Shown in pieces: positions 62,163 through 63,388 of a stretch of 63,388 nucleotides of DNA (its first letter is position 1; every line of letters starts with the position of its first letter). The notes under the pieces are model-generated. The model made no database searches and was not told the origin of the DNA. It worked only from the letters and a program-made list of their open reading frames with translations. A program made the position numbers and the translations under genes. Location of the stretch: the NCBI GenBank assembly GCA_002338445.1, contig DDII01000003.1:1-63388 (forward strand). Reading direction: 5' to 3'. Source of the DNA: Cellvibrionales bacterium UBA1854. Lineage in GTDB: Bacteria > Pseudomonadota > Gammaproteobacteria > Pseudomonadales > Porticoccaceae.

Positions 62163-63388
62163 CTACAACTTTTCAAGCATCAACTTTGCTCTTTCCTGAT
62201 ATTCGTCTTTTTGACTTATGATATCTTTAAGCAAATCAGTCGCTGCGGCCTTATTATTGTCTACAATATACGCCTCCACGATAGCAAATTTAACCTGTAC
62301 GCTATCTATGTTAACTAATCCCAGATTAGTCTTTTCGTGGACATCTGTATGGCCGACTAATTTTGATTGAATTTCAAGAAAGTTCTCTAAATCCTCCAAT
62401 TCTTCTACTAAATCAGTAGAATCATCCTCAGGCTCTACTGTTCTCAGAGAAACGTCATTTTCAGACGCTTCTTGCTCATCATATAACTGCAATAAACCCA
62501 AATCTTCCGGATTCACAAGAGGAGGTGGTTCTTGACTTTTCAGATTCTCACTCTCAAACAGCGTTGTATCCGATATTGAGGAGGCTTCATTTAAAATATC
62601 TTTTGAAGATTTTTCATCCTTTGGTGATAAATTTTTGTTTGGAATATGGCCCTCAAAAAGGTGATCAAAATCATCAGAATCAAGAGAAATATCGACTGGT
62701 TTTTCTTGACCGGTCAGGGCTGATGTAGTTACGTCACTATTTTTGGACGATTCATGAATTTTGTCTCCTTTATGCTGATTGTTATTGGGGCTATGGAGAC
62801 CAGAAGAAGTTTGAATGGAGTCATCCAGATCACTCGGTAATTTTTTAACAGCTGCCTCCCTCGCACTTCCTACTGTCGGTCTGAGCCGCTCAAATAGTCT
62901 ACCAAATACGTTAGTTTTTTTTGTTACAGGTGACACCGAACCTTCGTCTTCCTTGTCTGGATAAGAACCGGCTTGGGCCTCGTTTTTAGTGAAATCCTCA
63001 AGAGTATCATCAGTTGCCGGTGACATACTGATGTCACCCATCTCGTTTGTTACCAACTTAACATTTGATGAAACATTTACCAGAGAATCATCAAGAGATT
63101 CCAGAGTATCTATATTGTCTTCAGGAATGTCTACTCTAGTAGCGACAGCGTTAAGATCGTCATATGATCCTCGTCTGTTATCTTTCGCCGCAGATTTATT
63201 AACCTCTACACGATTTTCAAAATCATCCTCCGTATCCTCATACTCGTCCTCATTTCCTGAGTCTTCATACTCTCCCTTATCCTCCAAGTCCTCGTGCTCT
63301 CCATCGTACTGTGAGGCTTCATACTCCTCGTCATCTTTTAAGTCTCCATACTCTTCATCATCCTCCAAGTCTTCATACTCTTCCTCAT
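62163..63388 (-). CDS. fimV: FimV family protein, C-terminal part (5' end beyond the window)
   Basis: FimV is an inner-membrane hub protein for type IV pilus assembly and polar targeting. The frame is open to the right edge, so the LysM and membrane parts are missing. The visible part starts with a very acidic repeat region rich in EEYED-, EDLED- and DDEEY-type units. It ends with the conserved FimV C-terminal TPR-like domain, VKFAIVEAYIVDNNKAAATD and DEYQERAKLMLEKL. The position beside truA supports the call, but the middle is poorly conserved. Confidence 0.85.
   Translation of the reverse strand, partial: EEEYEDLEDDEEYGDLKDDEEYEASQYDGEHEDLEDKGEYEDSGNEDEYEDTEDDFENRVEVNKSAAKDNRRGSYDDLNAVATRVDIPEDNIDTLESLDDSLVNVSSNVKLVTNEMGDISMSPATDDTLEDFTKNEAQAGSYPDKEDEGSVSPVTKKTNVFGRLFERLRPTVGSAREAAVKKLPSDLDDSIQTSSGLHSPNNNQHKGDKIHESSKNSDVTTSALTGQEKPVDISLDSDDFDHLFEGHIPNKNLSPKDEKSSKDILNEASSISDTTLFESENLKSQEPPPLVNPEDLGLLQLYDEQEASENDVSLRTVEPEDDSTDLVEELEDLENFLEIQSKLVGHTDVHEKTNLGLVNIDSVQVKFAIVEAYIVDNNKAAATDLLKDIISQKDEYQERAKLMLEKL

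Overview
The window is a densely packed chromosomal segment of a gammaproteobacterium. Three things point there. First, gene order matches Pseudomonas-type genomes: tRNAs-folD-cysS-glnS-ppiB-lpxH, and fimV-truA-trpF-accD-folC-SPOR-cvpA-purF. Second, it has gammaproteobacterial couples: dapA-bamC, ffs-dnaX-ybaB-recR, and divergent perM/bepA. Third, it has typical family members: FabV, NhaB, RsmJ, NudC, LpxH and TusE. The DNA is A+T-rich by eye (not computed). NhaB and the compact core gene set would suit a free-living marine or brackish lineage, but that is inference. I see no prophage, insertion sequence, CRISPR array or obvious genomic island.

Layout. Positions 1-3442 are a glyoxylate-bypass locus: malate synthase G (cut by the left edge) and a LysR regulator on minus, with isocitrate lyase divergent on plus. 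A Pro/Arg/His tRNA operon follows (3522-3812). Then come folD, a crotonase-fold protein without catalytic glutamates, a short GlpD-like flavoprotein, cysS, glnS, ppiB and lpxH. Positions 11858-14971 hold a Bax-inhibitor-like membrane protein, an orphan TusE, pterin carbinolamine dehydratase, a DUF4399-type secreted protein and trmA. Positions 15024-22564 hold rmuC divergent from a two-gene AddB/AddA-like helicase-nuclease. aroG, a membrane J-domain protein, a gene-free stretch of about 980 bp, dapE and rsmJ follow.

Positions 27475-34743 include an A+T-rich gap with DnaA-box-like sites, an MBL-fold hydrolase, bamC-dapA, an LpxL-type acyltransferase, fabV, a FemAB/GNAT-like protein and gloA. 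Positions 34776-39176 encode pyruvate dehydrogenase E2 and E1, without pdhR or lpd beside them. Then come perM/bepA, nadA with a previously uncalled 42-residue membrane ORF upstream, a Kef-type antiporter, sohB, nudC, nhaB and a MoxR/VWA pair. Next are ycgN, rnd, recR, ybaB, dnaX and the SRP RNA. The last block (55839-63388) is purF-cvpA-SPOR-folC-accD-trpF-truA-fimV, with fimV running off the right edge.

Most of the window is ordinary core metabolism and information processing. The items most worth a second look are the small membrane ORF at 43346-43474, the dead-looking crotonase, the short GlpD-like flavoprotein, the AddAB-like/RmuC cluster, the orphan TusE, the two large gene-poor gaps, a LysR box that decides the regulator's start, and an A7 slippage candidate at the expected place in dnaX. 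I did not find a convincing new multi-gene system.
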